Below are positions 1 to 11,925 of a DNA stretch of 64,000 bases, piece by piece; position 1 is the stretch's first letter, and every line of letters begins with the position of its first letter. The stretch lies in NCBI GenBank assembly GCA_003864495.1, contig ML133365.1, positions 1,061,856 through 1,125,855 on the forward strand, given 5' to 3'. The notes under the pieces are model-generated. The model was given only the letters and a program-made list of their open reading frames with translations, made no database searches and had not been told where the DNA came from. Origin of the DNA: Nemopilema nomurai. Its lineage: Eukaryota; Cnidaria; Scyphozoa; Rhizostomeae; Rhizostomatidae. The position numbers were made by a program, and so were the translations under genes.

Positions 1-3000
1 TATTTTTTAAAGCTCTTCAGATTAGTGAATAAGTTGAGGCTTGTAGCTGTGAAGAGCAGACGTTTTTGAAGCTCTTCAGATTCGTGAATAAGTTGAGGCT
101 TATAGCTGTGGAGAGCAGACGTGTTGTTTGAAGCTCTTCAGATTGGTAAATAAGATGAGAGTTGTAGCAGTGGAGAGCAGACGTATTTTTTGAAGCTCTT
201 CAGATTAGTGACTCAGTTGAGACTTGTAGCTGTGGAGAGCAGACGTGTTTTTTGAAGCTCTTCAGATTAGTGGATCAGTTGAGGTTTGTAGCTGTGGAGA
301 GCAGACGTATTTTTTAAAGCTCTTCAGATTAGTGAATAAGTTGAGGCTTATAGCTGTGGAGAGCAAACGTGTTTTTTGAAGCTCTTCAGATTGGTGAATA
401 AGTTGAGGCTTGTAGCTTTGGAGAGCAGACGTGCTTTTTGAAGCTCTTCAGATTAGTTAATCAGTTGAGACTTGTAGCTGTGGAGAGCAGACGTTTTTGA
501 AGCTCTTCAGATTGGTGAATAAGTTGAGGCTTGTAGCTTTGGAGAGCAGACGTGTTTTTTGAAGCACTTCAGATTGGTGAATAAGTTGAGACTTGTAGCT
601 GTGAAGAGCAGACGTTTTTGAAGTTCTTCAGATTGGGGAATAAGTTGAGGCTTGTAGCTGTGGAGAGCAGACGTGTTTTTTGAAGCTCTTCAGATTGATG
701 AATAAGTTGAGGCTTGTAGCTGTGGAGAGCAGACGTGTTTTTTGAAGCTCTTCAGATTAGTGGATCAGTTGAGGTTTGTAGCTGTGGAGAGCAGACGTAT
801 TTTTTAAAGCTCTTCAGATTAGTGAATAAGTTGAGGCTTGTAGCTGTGAAGAGCAGACGTTTTTGTACCTCTTCAGATTGGTGAATAAGTTGAGACTTGT
901 AGCTGTGAAGAGCAGACGTTTTTGAAGCTCTTCAGATTGGTGAATAAGTTGAGGCTTGTAGCTGTGGAGAGCAGACGTGTTTTTTGAAGCTCTTCAGATT
1001 AGTGAATCAGTTGAGACTTGTAGCTGTGGAGTGCAGACGTGTTTTTTGAAGCTCTTCAGATTAGTGGATCAGTTGAGGTTTGTAGCTGTGGAGAGCAGAC
1101 GTATTTTTGAAAGCTCTTCAGATTGATGAATAAGTTGAGGCTTGTAGTTGTGGAGAGCAGACGTATTTTTTAAAGCTCTTCAGATTAGTGAATAATTTGA
1201 CGCTGGTAGCTGTGGAGAGCAGACGTGTTTTTTGAAGCTCTTCAGATTAGTGAATCAGTTGAGACTTGTAGCTGTGGAGTGCAGACGTGTTTTTTGAAGC
1301 TCTTCAGATTAGTGAATAAGTTGAGGTTGTAGCTGTGGAGAGCAGACGTATTTTTGAAAGCTCTTCAGATTGATGAATAAGTTGAGGCTTGTAGTTGTGG
1401 AGAGCAGACGTATTTTTTAAAGCTCTTCAGATTAGTGAATAATTTGACGCTGGTAGCTGTGGAGAGCAGACGTGTTTTTTGAAGCTCTTCAGATTAGTGA
1501 CTCAGTTGAGACTTGTAGCTGTGGAGAGCAGACGTGTTTTTTGAAGCTCTTCAGATTAGTGGATCAGTTGAGGTTTGTAGCTGTGGAGAGCAGACGTATT
1601 TTTTAAAGCTCTTCAGATTAGTGAATAAGTTGAGGCTTTAGCTGTGGAGAGCAGACGTGTTTTTGAAGCTCTTCAGATTGGTGAATAAGTTGAGGCTTGT
1701 AGCTTTGGAGAGCAGACGTGCTTTTTGAAGCTCTTCAGATTAGTTAATCAGTTGAGACTTGTAGCTGTGGAGAGCAGACGTTTTTGAAGCTCTTCAGATT
1801 GGTGAATAAGTTGAGGCTTGTAGCTTTGGAGAGCAGACGTGCTTTTTGAAGCTCTTCAGATTAGTGGATCAGTTGAGGTCTGTAGCTGTGGAGAGCAGAC
1901 GTATGTTTTGAAGCTCTTCAGATTAGTGAATCAGTTGAGGCTTGTAGCTGTTGAGAGCAGACGTGTTTTTTGAAGCTCTTCAGATTGTGAATAAGTTGAG
2001 GCTTGTAGCTGTGGAGAGCAGACGTGTTTTTTAAGCTCTTCAGATTAGTGAATAAGTTGAGGCTTGTAGCTGTGAAGAGCAGACGTTTTTGAAGCTCTTC
2101 AGATTGTGAATAAGTTGAGGCTTGTAGCTGTGGAGAGCAGACGTGTTTTTGAAGCTCTTCAGATTGGAATAAGTTGAGGTTGTAGCTGTGGAAGCAGACG
2201 TTTTTTTGAAGCTCTTCAGATTAGTGAATAGTTGAGGCTTGTAGCTGTGGAGAGCAGACGTGTTTTTTGAAGCTCTTCAGATTGGTGAATAAGTTGAGGC
2301 TTGTAGCTGTGAGAGCAGACGTTTTTGAAGCTCTTCAGATTGGGGAATAAGTTGAGGCTTGTAGCTGTGGAGAGCAGACGTGTTTTTTGAAGCTCTTCAG
2401 ATTGATGAATAAGTTGAGGCTTGTAGCTGTGGAGAGCAGACGTTTTTTTAAGCTCTTCAGATTAGTGAATAAGTTGAGGTTGTAGCTGTGGAGAGCAGAC
2501 GTTTTTTTAAAGCTCTTCAGATTAGTGAATAAGTTGAGGCTTGTAGCTGTGGAGGCAGACGTGTTTTTTGAAGCTCTTCAGATTAGTGAATCAGTTGAGG
2601 TTGTAGCTGTGGAGAGCAGACGTTTTTTGAAGCTCTTCAGATTGTGAATAAGTTGAGGCTTGTAGCTTGTGGAGAGCAGACGTATTTTTTAAAGCTCTTC
2701 AGATTAGTGAATAATTGAGCTTGTAGCTGTGGAGAGCAGACGTATTTTTTGAAGCTCTTCAGATTAGTGAATCAGTTGAGGCTTGTAGCTGTGGAGAGCA
2801 GACGTGTTTTTTGAAGCTCTTCAGATTAGTGAATCAGTTGAGGTTGTAGCTGTGGAGAGCAGACGTTTTTTGAAGCTCTTCAGATTGATGAATAAGTTGA
2901 GGCTTGTAGCTGTGGAGAGCAGACGTATTTTTTAAGCTCTTCAGATTAGTGAATAATTGAGGCTGTAGCTGTGGAGAGCAGACGTGTTTTTGAAGCTCTT

Positions 3001-6000
3001 CAGATTAGTGAATCAGTTGAGCTTGTAGCTGTGGAGAGCAGACGTGTTTTTTGAAGCTCTTCAGATTAGTGGATCAGTTGAGGTTGTAGCTGTGGAGAGC
3101 AGACGTATTTTTTAAGCTCTTCAGATTAGTGAATAAGTTGAGGCTTATAGCTGTGGAGAGCAAACGTGTTTTTTGAAGCTCTTCAGATTGGTGAATAAGT
3201 TGAGGCTTGTAGCTTTGGAGAGCAGACGTGTTTTTTGAAGCTCTTCAGATTAGTGAATCAGTTGAGACTTGTAGCTGTGGAGAGCAGACGTTTTTTGAAG
3301 CTCTTCAGATTGGTGAATAAGTTGAGGCTTGTAGCTGTGGAGAGCAGACGTGTTTTTGAAGCTCTTCAGATTAGTGAATAGTTGAGGCTTGTAGCTGTGG
3401 AGAGCAGACGTTGTTTTGAAGCTCTTCAGATTAGTGAATAGTTGAGGCTTGTAGCTGTGAGAGCAGACGTGTTTTTTGAAGCTCTTCAGATTGGTGAATA
3501 AGTTGAGGCTTGTAGCTGTGGAGAGCAGACGTATTTTTTAAAGCTCTTCAGATTAGTGAATAAGTTGAGGCTTGTAGCTGTGAGAGCAGACGTTTTTGAA
3601 GCTCTTCAGATTGTGAATAGTTGAGGCTTGTAGCTGTGGAGAGCAGACGTGTTTTTGAAGCTCTTCAGATTGGAATAAGTTGAGAGTTGTAGCTGTGGAG
3701 AGCAGACGTATTTTTTGAAGCTCTTCAGATTAGTGACTCAGTTGAGACTTGTAGCTGTGGAGAGCAGACGTGTTTTTTGAAGCTCTTCAGATTGGTGAAT
3801 AAGTTGAGGCTTGTAGCTGTGGAGAGCAGACGTTTTTTGAAGCTCTTCAGATTGGAATAAGTTGAGGCTTGTAGCTGTGGAGAGCAGACGTGTTTTTTGA
3901 AGCTCTTCAGATTGTGAATAAGTTGAGGCTTGTAGCTGTGGAGAGCAGACGTTTTTTTAAAGCTCTTCAGATTAGTGATCAGTTGAGGTTGTAGCTGTGG
4001 AGAGCAGACGTTTTTTTAAGCTCTTCAGATTAGTGAATAAGTTGAGGCTTGTAGCTGTGAAGAGCAGACGTTTTTGAAGCTCTTCAGATTGGGGAATAAG
4101 TTGAGGCTTGTAGCTGTGGAGAGCAGACGTATTTTTTAAAGCTCTTCGGATTAGTGGATCAGTTGAGGTTTGTAGCTGTGGAGAGCAGACTTTTTTTTTA
4201 AAGCTCTTAAGATTAGTTAATCAGTTGAGACTTGTAGCTGTGGAGAGCAGACGTGTTTTTTGAAGCTCTTCAGATTAGTGAATCAGTTGAGGTCTGTAGC
4301 TGTGGAGAGCAGACGTATGTTTTGAAGCTCTTCAGATTAGTGAATCAGTTGAGGCTTGTAGCTGTTGAAAGCAGACGTGTTTTTTGAAGCTCTTCAGATT
4401 GATGAATAAGTTGAGGCTTGTAGCTGTGGAGAGCAGACGTGTTTTTTAAGCTCTTCAGATTAGTGAATAGTTGAGGCTTGTAGCTGTGAGAGCAGACGTT
4501 TTTGAAGCTCTTCAGATTGTGAATAGTTGAGGCTTATAGCTGTGGAGAGCAGACGTGTTTTTGAAGCTCTTCAGATTGAATAAGTTGAGGTTGTAGCTGT
4601 GGAGCAGACGTATTTTTTGAAGCTCTTCAGATTAGTGACAGTTGAGGCTTGTAGCTGTGGAGAGCAGACGTGTTTTTTGAAGCTCTTCAGATTGGTGAAT
4701 AAGTTGAGGCTTGTAGCTGTGAGAGCAGACGTTTTTTGAAGCTCTTCAGATTGGAATAAGTTGAGGCTTGTAGCTGTGGAGAGCAGACGTGTTTTTGAAG
4801 CTCTTCAGATTGTGAATAAGTTGAGGCTTGTAGCTGTGGAGAGCAGACGTTTTTTTAAGCTCTTCAGATTAGTGAATCAGTTGAGGCTTGTAGCTGTGGA
4901 GAGCAGACGTTTTTTTAAGCTCTTCAGATTAGTGAATAAGTTGAGGCTTGTAGCTGTGGAGAGCAGACGTGTTTTTTGAAGCTCTTCAGATTAGTGATCA
5001 GTTGAGGTTGTAGCTGTGGAGAGCAGACGTATTTTTGAAGCTCTTCAGATTGTGAATAAGTTGAGGCTTGTAGCTGTGGAGAGCAGACGTTTTTTTAAGC
5101 TCTTCAGATTAGTGAATAATTGAGGCTTGTAGCTGTGGAGAGCAGACGTGTTTTTTGAAGCTCTTCAGATTAGTGAATCAGTTGAGGCTTGTAGCTGTGG
5201 AGGCAGACGTGTTTTTTGAAGCTCTTCAGATTAGTGATCAGTTGAGGTTGTAGCTGTGGAGAGCAGACGTATTTTTGAAGCTCTTCAGATTGTGAATAAG
5301 TTGAGGCTTGTAGCTGTGGAGAGCAGACGTATTTTTTGATCTTCAGTGAATAATTGAGGCTTGTAGCTGTGGAGAGCAGACGTTTTTGAAGCTCTTCAGA
5401 TTAGTGAATAAGTTGAGACTTGTAGCTGTGGAGAGCAGACGTGTTTTTGAAGCTCTTCAGATTAGTGAATCAGTTGAGGTTGTAGCTGTGGAGAGCAGAC
5501 GTTTTTTTAAGCTCTTCAGATTAGTGAATAAGTTGAGGCTTGTAGCTGTGGAGAGCAGACGTGTTTTTGAAGCTCTTCAGATTGGTGAATAAGTTGAGGC
5601 TTGTAGCTTGGAGAGCAGACGTGCTTTTTGAAGCTCTTCAGATTAGTGAATCAGTTGAGACTTGTAGCTGTGGAGCAGACGTTTTTGAAGCTCTTCAGAT
5701 TGGTGAATAAGTTGAGGCTTGTAGCTGTGGAGAGCAGACGTGTTTTTGAAGCTCTTCAGATTAGTGATCAGTTGAGGCTGTAGCTGTGGAGAGCAGACGT
5801 ATTTTTGAAGCTCTTCAGATTAGTGAATCAGTTGAGGCTTGTAGCTGTGAGAGCAGACGTGTTTTTGAAGCTCTTCAGATTGTGAATAAGTTGAGGCTTG
5901 TAGCTGTGGAGAGCAGACGTGTTTTTAAGCTCTTCAGATTAGTGAATAAGTTGAGGCTTGTAGCTGTGAAGAGCAGACGTTTTTGAAGCTCTTCAGATTG

Positions 6001-8069
6001 TGAATAAGTTGAGGCTTAGCTGTGGAGAGCAGACGTGTTTTTGAAGCTCTTCAGATTGGAATAGTTGAGGTTGTAGCTGTGGAGAGCAGACGTATTTTTT
6101 GAAGCTCTTCAGATTAGTGAATCAGTTGAGGCTTGTAGCTGTGGAGAGCAGACGTGTTTTTGAAGCTCTTCAGATTGGTGAATAAGTTGAGGCTTGTAGC
6201 TGTGAAGAGCAGACGTTTTTTGAAGCTCTTCAGATTGGGAATAAGTTGAGGCTTGTAGCTGTGGAGAGCAGACGTGTTTTTTGAAGCTCTTCAGATTGTG
6301 AATAAGTTGAGGCTTGTAGCTGTGGAGAGCAGACGTTTTTTTAAGCTCTTCAGATTAGTGAATAGTTGAGGTTGTAGCTGTGGAGAGCAGACGTTTTTTT
6401 AAGCTCTTCAGATTGTGAATAAGTTGAGGCTTGTAGCTGTGAGAGCAGACGTTTTTTGAAGCTCTTCAGATTGGAATAAGTTGAGGCTTGTAGCTGTGGA
6501 GAGCAGACGTTTTTTTAAGCTCTTCAGATTAGTGATAGTTGAGGTTGTAGCTGTGGAGAGCAGACGTTTTTTAAGCTCTTCAGATTAGTTAAAGTTGAGG
6601 CTTGTAGCTGTGGAGAGCAGACGTGTTTTTTGAAGCTCTTCAGATTAGTGAATCAGTTGAGGCTTGTAGCTGTGGAGAGCAGACGTGTTTTTGAAGCTCT
6701 TCAGATTAGTGAATCAGTTGAGGCTTGTAGCTATGAAGAGCAGACGTTTTTGAAGCTCTTCAGATTGGTGAATAAGTTGAGGCTTGTAGCTGTGGAGAGC
6801 AGACGTGTTTTTGAAGCTCTTCAGATTAGTGAATAGTTGAGGCTGTAGCTGTGGAGAGCAGACGTTGTTTTGAAGCTCTTCAGATTAGTGAATCAGTTGA
6901 GGCTTGTAGCTGTGAAGCAGACGTGTTTTTGAAGCTCTTCAGATTGATGAATAAGTTGAGGCTTGTAGCTGTGGAGAGCAGACGTTTTTTAAGCTCTTCA
7001 GATTAGTGAATAAGTTGAGGCTTGTAGCTGTGAGAGCAGACGTTTTTGAAGCTCTTCAGATTGTGAATAAGTTGAGGCTTGTAGCTGTTGAGAGCAGACG
7101 TGTTTTTGAAGCTCTTCAGATTGATGAATAAGTTGAGGCTTGTAGCTGTGGAGAGCAGAGGTGTTTTTTGAAGCTCTTCAGATTAGTGAATAAGTTGACG
7201 CCGGTAGCTGTGAAGAGCAGACGTGTTTTTTGAAGCTCTTCAGATTGGTGAATAAGTTGAGGCTTGTAGTTTTGGAGAGCAGACGTGTTTTTTGAAGTTC
7301 TTCGGATTAGTGAATCAGTTGAGACTTGTAGCTGTTGAGAGCAGACGTGATTTTTGAAGCTCTTCAGATTGATGAATAAGTTGAGGCTTGTAGCTGTGGG
7401 GAGCAGACGTATTTTTTAAAGCTCTTCAGATTAGTGAATAAGTGGAGGCTTGTAGCTGTGGAGAGCAGACGTGTTGTTTGAAGCTCTTCAGATTGGTAAA
7501 TAAGATGAGAGTTGTAGCAGTGGAGAGCAGACGTTTTTTTTGAAGCTCTTCAGATTGGTGAATAAGTTGAGGCTTGTAGCTTTGGAGAGCAGACGTGCTT
7601 TTTGAAGCTCTTCAGATTAGTTAATCAGTTGAGACTTGTAGCTGTGGAGAGCAGACGTGTTTTTTGAAGCTCTTCAGATTAGTGGATCAGTTGAGGTCTG
7701 TAGCTGTGGAGAGCAGACGTATGTTTTAAAGCTCTTCAGATTGGTGAATAAGTTGAGGCTTGTAGCTGTGGAGAGCAGACGTGTTTTTTGAAGCTCTTCA
7801 GATTAGTGAATAAGTTGAGTCTTGTAGCTGTGGAGAGCAGACGTATGTTTTAAAGCTCTTCAGATTGGTGAATAAGTTGAGGCTTGTAGCTGTGGAGAGC
7901 AGACGTGTTTTTTGAAGCTCTTCAGATTAGTGAATAAGTTGAGTCTTGTAGCTGTAGAGAGCAGACGTGTTTTTTGAAGCTCTTCAGATTAGTGAATAAG
8001 TTGAGGCTTGTAGCTGTGGAGAGCAGACGTGTCTTTTGAAGCTCTTCAGATTGGTGAATAAGTTGAGGC
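1..8069. repeat. Minisatellite array A, about 62-bp monomer, roughly 130 copies
   Basis: Head-to-tail monomers of about 62 bp; the last two complete ones put GCTCTTCAG at 7979 and 8041. Conserved blocks in order are GAGAGCAGACGT, a T-run of 5-8, GAAGCTCTTCAGATT, a variable AGTGAATAAG or AGTGGATCAG block, TTGAGGCTTG and TAGCTGTG. Each monomer carries GCTCTTC. The array is already running at base 1, so its left end lies outside the window. Monomers in about 1-1960 and 6950-8069 are close to full length, while those between carry many one- or two-base deletions. Since 62 is not a multiple of three, open frames here rotate through the repeat and are not genes. Confidence 0.97.
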
Positions 8070-8079
8070 ACGTTGACAT

Positions 8080-8303
8080 GGGCTCAATTCCAAAGGATAG
8101 ATCAATACTAGCTCTCTGCTGCTATATGCAAATTTTAACTAATGACATTGTTTTTATTGTCATTAACTGAAATGCTATTTTTTTCATATCAGATCATTCA
8201 TGCATCCAGCTATGCAGGCAGTTTTTAGAAGTCTCAATAACCTTTTTCATAAATGGGTTGATAATGGGACTGGTATGTGATAGATCCTTTGGAACTGTCC
8301 CGT
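8080..8303. mobile_element. Possible short foldback (MITE-like) sequence at the unit's left edge, copy 1
   Basis: TTCCAAAGGATAGATC near 8087-8102 is mirrored by GATAGATCCTTTGGAA at 8278-8293 on the opposite strand, with about 175 bp of AT-rich sequence between. The arms are short (about 16-20 bp, imperfect outside the core) and I see no clear target-site duplication. The identical arrangement is at 17620-17843. It could be a tiny non-autonomous element or only a local hairpin. Confidence 0.35.
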
Positions 8304-8403
8304 GGCTACTGTAAAAAAATTTAAATAGCTGCTAATTAACTAATTTTCTGAGGTTCGTCAACAATTGACATCACTTTTGCTGTAACAGAAAGCAAATATT
8401 TTG

Positions 8404-8925
8404 TTTAATTTTTGAATATGAGCCTAATGTAGCTGTTTTTTCCATGACACTTGCATTCAATCAGTCCATCTGGTGATGCAGCAAGATAAGGAGTGTCTGA
8501 TAAGACATGAAGGCCAGTATCCAAAATAACCATTGTTGTATGGCACTTAGTTACCAAGTTTATGTAGTCTCGTTTCGCTTCTCTCTCCATTCTTTTGCCA
8601 TATTACTGCACTTGGGGCAAACTTTCTCAGTTCTTTCAATTTATTTTTGACAGATGTCTCACCAGAAACAGAACTGACGGATCTTTAGAACAGTATGGCT
8701 TCTCCATTTGCTTACTACCTTTCGTCTGATTTGGGACACAATTATCTTTCTTGGGCCGTCGAAAGTCAATGTTTTTTAGCGGGGCTGGCTCGGCATACCT
8801 CCTTGATTTCTTCCATGCACATAGCTTACTGGTGCTGGCGACTTTATTCAGCTCAAGTTGGGTGCATGCCTGAAGCTTAAACAGCAGGGCAGCCACATGA
8901 CTACAGACAGATCCTAACCTAAAAT
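8404..8925 (-). pseudogene. SWIM zinc finger plus truncated YqaJ-type nuclease domain, copy 1
   Basis: Read on the minus strand, the segment near 8920-8690 has CSHVAALLFKL followed by a stretch ending STSKLCAW, the pattern I know from SWIM-type zinc fingers in invertebrate transposon-associated proteins. At 8590-8405 a second frame reads TGLHVLSDTPYLAASPDG, the entry to a YqaJ exonuclease domain. The expected downstream catalytic EIKCP-type motif is absent; the frame stops at 8405-8407, so the nuclease is truncated. The two parts lie in different frames. Copy 1 also has a 5-base insertion (AACAG near 8667) relative to copy 2 that breaks the linker. YqaJ genes are known partners of ISL2EU/Harbinger-type elements. 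The plus-strand open frame at 8695-8880 is a shadow of this gene. Confidence 0.6.
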
Positions 8926-9089
8926 GTTAAGCGAAAGCAATGTTTTGGAAAGGTATATGTGTATATCTATTCCTATATGGAATTAGCTGTAAACAGGCTT
9001 CTTTTTCACAGATCTATAAGCTAAGAAGAAACATTTACACTTTTTACCTGACTTTGGTGTTATGAAACATAACTAGCACTATTTTTAAA

Positions 9090-9240
9090 GGTTTTTCAAA
9101 CATCTTGTAAATGTAAACTTACCCTGCCACAGATGTACAATTCGCAGAGAGAATCCAGTCTTCTTTTTTGTATAGTACAACCCACACATCCTACAAACTT
9201 GATTTCTGTCCTTGTCTTTGACTTGGTAAAACCTGAATTG
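9090..9240 (-). pseudogene. Putative Cys-rich exon of the SWIM/YqaJ gene, copy 1
   Basis: On the minus strand this stretch reads VKDKDRNQVCRMCGLYYT, then basic residues and a short hydrophobic tail, without stops. It lies between the exon at 9408-9665 and the SWIM part at 8925, in the correct order and orientation to be an internal exon of the same gene. C-x2-C is the only recognisable motif. The assignment is by position and motif only. Confidence 0.4.
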
Positions 9241-9407
9241 AACAGTGACCCTGATTATATCAACATATCGCAGTTGGAGTAAAAAACATTACAATGGATA
9301 AAATATCACGATTTACAAGATTTTACCAACAAATGTAAATTTGTTTAAAATGACGTAAATAGGAAAATATTCATAAAAATGGGAGAAACGGCAAAATAGA
9401 TTTACAT

Positions 9408-9665
9408 ACCTGTGACTTTATACAACAAAAATCACTTGTGTTGGTAATTGGATGATAATAGACATAATTAACATGTCCGCAGACGAAAAAGTTGTATGCC
9501 TCCAAAGACTTGTAGGCCTTTGAAGATTCTTTAGTAAAATTACTTGGCGTATTTATTACGTAGTTGTATATGTCAGGCCAGCCAACATCTGGGAGCAAAC
9601 CAACATCATCCTGCCAGTCCTCGCCAAGACTGTATGGGTCAGGAAGGACAGAACCATCCGTTACG
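9408..9665 (-). pseudogene. N-terminal exon of the SWIM/YqaJ-type transposon gene, copy 1
   Basis: Minus-strand frame with LPDPYSLGEDWQDD, then VGWPDIYNYVINTPSNFTKE and KAYKSLEAYNFFVCGHV. The KAYKSLEAYN(Y/F)FV motif is one I recognise as the conserved start of invertebrate proteins that combine a SWIM finger with a YqaJ nuclease, and it sits upstream of those parts here. Introns would lie between this exon and the pieces at 9240 and 8925. No initiator methionine is evident, so the 5' end is missing or on another exon. Copy 2 has the same exon at 18948-19205 with a one-base deletion in a CA run (AAATACTTG against AAATCACTTG). Confidence 0.55.
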
Positions 9666-10103
9666 CTAATTTACATTTGTAATTAGCCTGATCTTTTTCG
9701 TCTAGAGAATCGAAATAGCTTTTATCTGACGACATCATATGAAACTTTATTAAGAAAATTACATATCCAAGCGAAATTTATATGCAAGCGACTACAGCAC
9801 ATAAACACAGCTGCTATTAAACTCATGGTAGCAACATGGAAGCACGCTTCGCGCAGCAAGAAAAATTGTTCAGCACACCTGCCCCGCTAAATTTACCCCA
9901 ATGCCAAGTAATAGGCTCTTGCAGCTGGGGGTCACGTGCCTAGATACCGCATGGCAACGATGTACTGGAGAGCAAGTGTTCCAACAGCGGCCGGTGTAAA
10001 CAATCAAAATAGCGGTAGCGTGCGACGATTTTTTACCTTATAGTGTCTTTTCTGAAGTTTTTACAGCTAATTGAGTTGCAAGTTAATTCTAGCTTGCTTT
10101 TAC

Positions 10104-10473
10104 CTACCTTTTTACCAACATCAGTACGATTTCAAGATTCAAATCAAACAGCGCTGGGTTGACCTGTAACTGAACCTGGCCTAAATGGAGCTCCCACAGA
10201 AGGTGAGAGTTTTTCTTAGCTTTTACATTGCTATACATCATACTATGCAGAACACTATAAAGTTTTGTTTGCTCATGTATATGATTAATGATGCTGTCAT
10301 CAACAAAAAGCTCATAAAAACTCATTGGACTCGAGAATCTTGTTAGGAGGATGTTTGGCTTTATCCTCAATTTTTCATTCACGGCAACATAATCAGAAGG
10401 TCTTGAAAATGTTTGATTCTCTCCCTTCTTCCACTGAATTTGATTATTGTTGCAACAAATATCTACACCATAC
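10104..10473 (-). pseudogene. piggyBac-like transposase N-terminal fragment, copy 1
   Basis: After a plausible acceptor (CTAG at 10477-10474) the minus strand reads RYGVDICCNNN, a charged linker, and then SSPMSFYELFVDDSIINHI and EQTKLYS. This matches the start of the DDE_Tnp_1_7 (piggyBac) domain, which typically reads TPLELFELFFDDELIEHIVEQTN. Nothing after this resembles the DDE-bearing core, so only the first roughly 90 residues survive. The frame runs out near 10195, where copy 2 has one extra A. It may be an ancient insertion or a captured exon within the unit. The separate piggyBac copy at the right edge of the window is far more complete. Confidence 0.5.
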
Positions 10474-10623
10474 CTAGAGTCAATTTGTAAAGTTTAAAGA
10501 ATAATTATAGATTAGTAAAAAAATATAATCAATGCATGGAAACCATGACTGCCAAACCAAATCTAAATATCTTGTTTTTTAATGAGAGAATTTGAAAAGA
10601 TGAAAAAATAATATCAAAAGTTT

Positions 10624-11180
10624 TCAGTAACTTGAATTACTATCCTTGGGTGAATTGACCATTTCAGAGAATGAAAAATTAGGCCTTCCACTGCTGTTTT
10701 GTGGGCTTAAAAATTGATGCTGGCTTGGAAAATATTGCTGGCCTGTCAAATTTCCTCCAATACCCATTTGTGCCTGAAACAATGTATTTTGGATATTGTT
10801 CATTGCAATCAGTCGTCCGCTCATCCATTGCTGACAATGTTTGGCCAACATATTTACCACAGGCAATACAACATATTTATCAAAGGCAGGCAGTTCAGCT
10901 GTCCGCTCATCCACTGCTGACAATGTTTGGCCAACAAATTTACCAAAGGCAATACAAGGTGTGCTCTCTGGTGCTTTAGGGTCATCTTCCAATGACGATG
11001 CCAGCTTTTTCAACACTTCCATCTCCTCTTCTTCTCTTTTTTTTTGTTTTTCTCTTTCATTGTTTCTGTTGGCTTCTTTGTAGATTTTTTCTCGGAAACA
11101 AAAGAAGCCTCTGTATTATCTGCCTCTTCATCCTCCTCATTAAAAGATATTCTTTCTGAATCATCAATATCATCAGTTTC
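10624..11180 (-). pseudogene. C-terminal half of an apparent MADF/BESS-like accessory protein, copy 1
   Basis: A good minus-strand acceptor (TTAATTTCAG ending at 11181) opens an exon that starts with an acidic run (ETDDIDDSERISF), passes through a Lys/Glu-rich stretch and continues as EVLKKLASSLEDDPKAPEST, IAFGKFVGQTLSAV and a Gln/Asn/Ser-rich tail ending SNSSY at 10624. This is the architecture of the C-terminal region of MADF (Myb/SANT-like) DNA-binding proteins, which PIF/Harbinger elements commonly encode beside the transposase. The N-terminal MADF exons should lie to the right, but that place is occupied 33 bp away by the opposite-strand transposase exon, so they are missing. The plus-strand open frames at 10701-11083 are shadows. 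Confidence 0.55.
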
Positions 11181-11213
11181 CTGAAATTAAAACAAATTTC
11201 TTTTTAACTTAAG

Positions 11214-11925
11214 GTTCCTTCAACTCCAGAAGAATGGAAGCAAGTAAGCAATAGTTTCGAATCAAAATGGAACTATCCCTATTGCATGGGTGCACTGGAT
11301 GGTAAACATATTGGAATCCAGCAGCCAAAGAATTCAGGATCCGAATATTTTAATTACAAAAGGTTCTTCAGCATCTTGCTCTTTGCATTGGTCAGTCATG
11401 ACTATAAATTTTTATACGTAGATGTGGGTGCAAGTGGGAGGAATGGTGATGCTGGAATTTTTGAAAGCAGCACATTAAAGAAAAAGCTAGACCACGGCAC
11501 TATTGGGTTTCCAGAGCCAGAAGAATTGCAAGGAACTGGGCTTCTTTGCAACTATCATCTCATTGGTGATGATGCTTTCCCACTCAGAAAAGATGTTTTG
11601 AAGCCTTTTCCTTTCAGACAGCTTGACTATGATCAACATGTTTTTAATTATAGGCTGTCTCGAGCAAGACGTGTTGTTGAGAATGCCTTCGGTATTTTGG
11701 CAAACAGGTTCAGGTTATTTTTAACAAAAATTGCACTTGAACCAGAGAAAGTTAAGAATTGTCATGGCAACATGCTGCCTTCACAATTTTCTTATTGATG
11801 AGCAACCATCATATGCAACGATAGCAGATCAAGAACATGAAAACAATCAATTAATGGGAGGTTACAGGAGAACTGATCCTCAGCTGACCAATATGGAAAG
11901 GACACAGGAAAGAAATTGTTGCTAG
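11214..11925 (+). pseudogene. HARBI1-type (PIF/Harbinger) DDE transposase, catalytic part, frameshifted copy 1
   Basis: A DDE_Tnp_4-type nuclease. After an acceptor-like TTAACTTAAG the frame reads VPSTPEEWKQVSN, then WNYPYCMGALDGKHIGIQ with the first catalytic Asp in LDGKH, DVGASGRNGDAGIF with the second Asp region, GDDAFPLR, and SRARRVVENAFGILANRFR with the catalytic Glu. These are the order and spacing of HARBI1 and PIF transposases. The N-terminal exons are absent: the sequence immediately upstream is the minus-strand MADF-like exon. A two-base deletion near 11756 (GTTAAGAATTG, against GTTAAGATGATTG in copy 2) shifts the frame within the last helix (CCLHNFLIDEQ continues in another frame), so this copy is broken whereas copy 2 reads through. 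Confidence 0.85.

Noticed and set aside
4761..6836. Open frames of 60-72 codons in the minisatellite (RLVAVESRRVFEALQ-type repeats)
   Set aside because: They arise because a 62-bp repeat with scattered indels stays open by chance in one frame; no start context, no domain, and the frame rotates between monomers.
1..8069. CRISPR-like array
   Set aside because: The monomers are contiguous full-length tandem copies with no unique spacers, and the surroundings are eukaryotic.
8695..8880. Plus-strand 61-codon open frame (also 18230-18415)
   Set aside because: It is the antisense shadow of the SWIM finger coding frame on the minus strand, which carries the recognisable motif.
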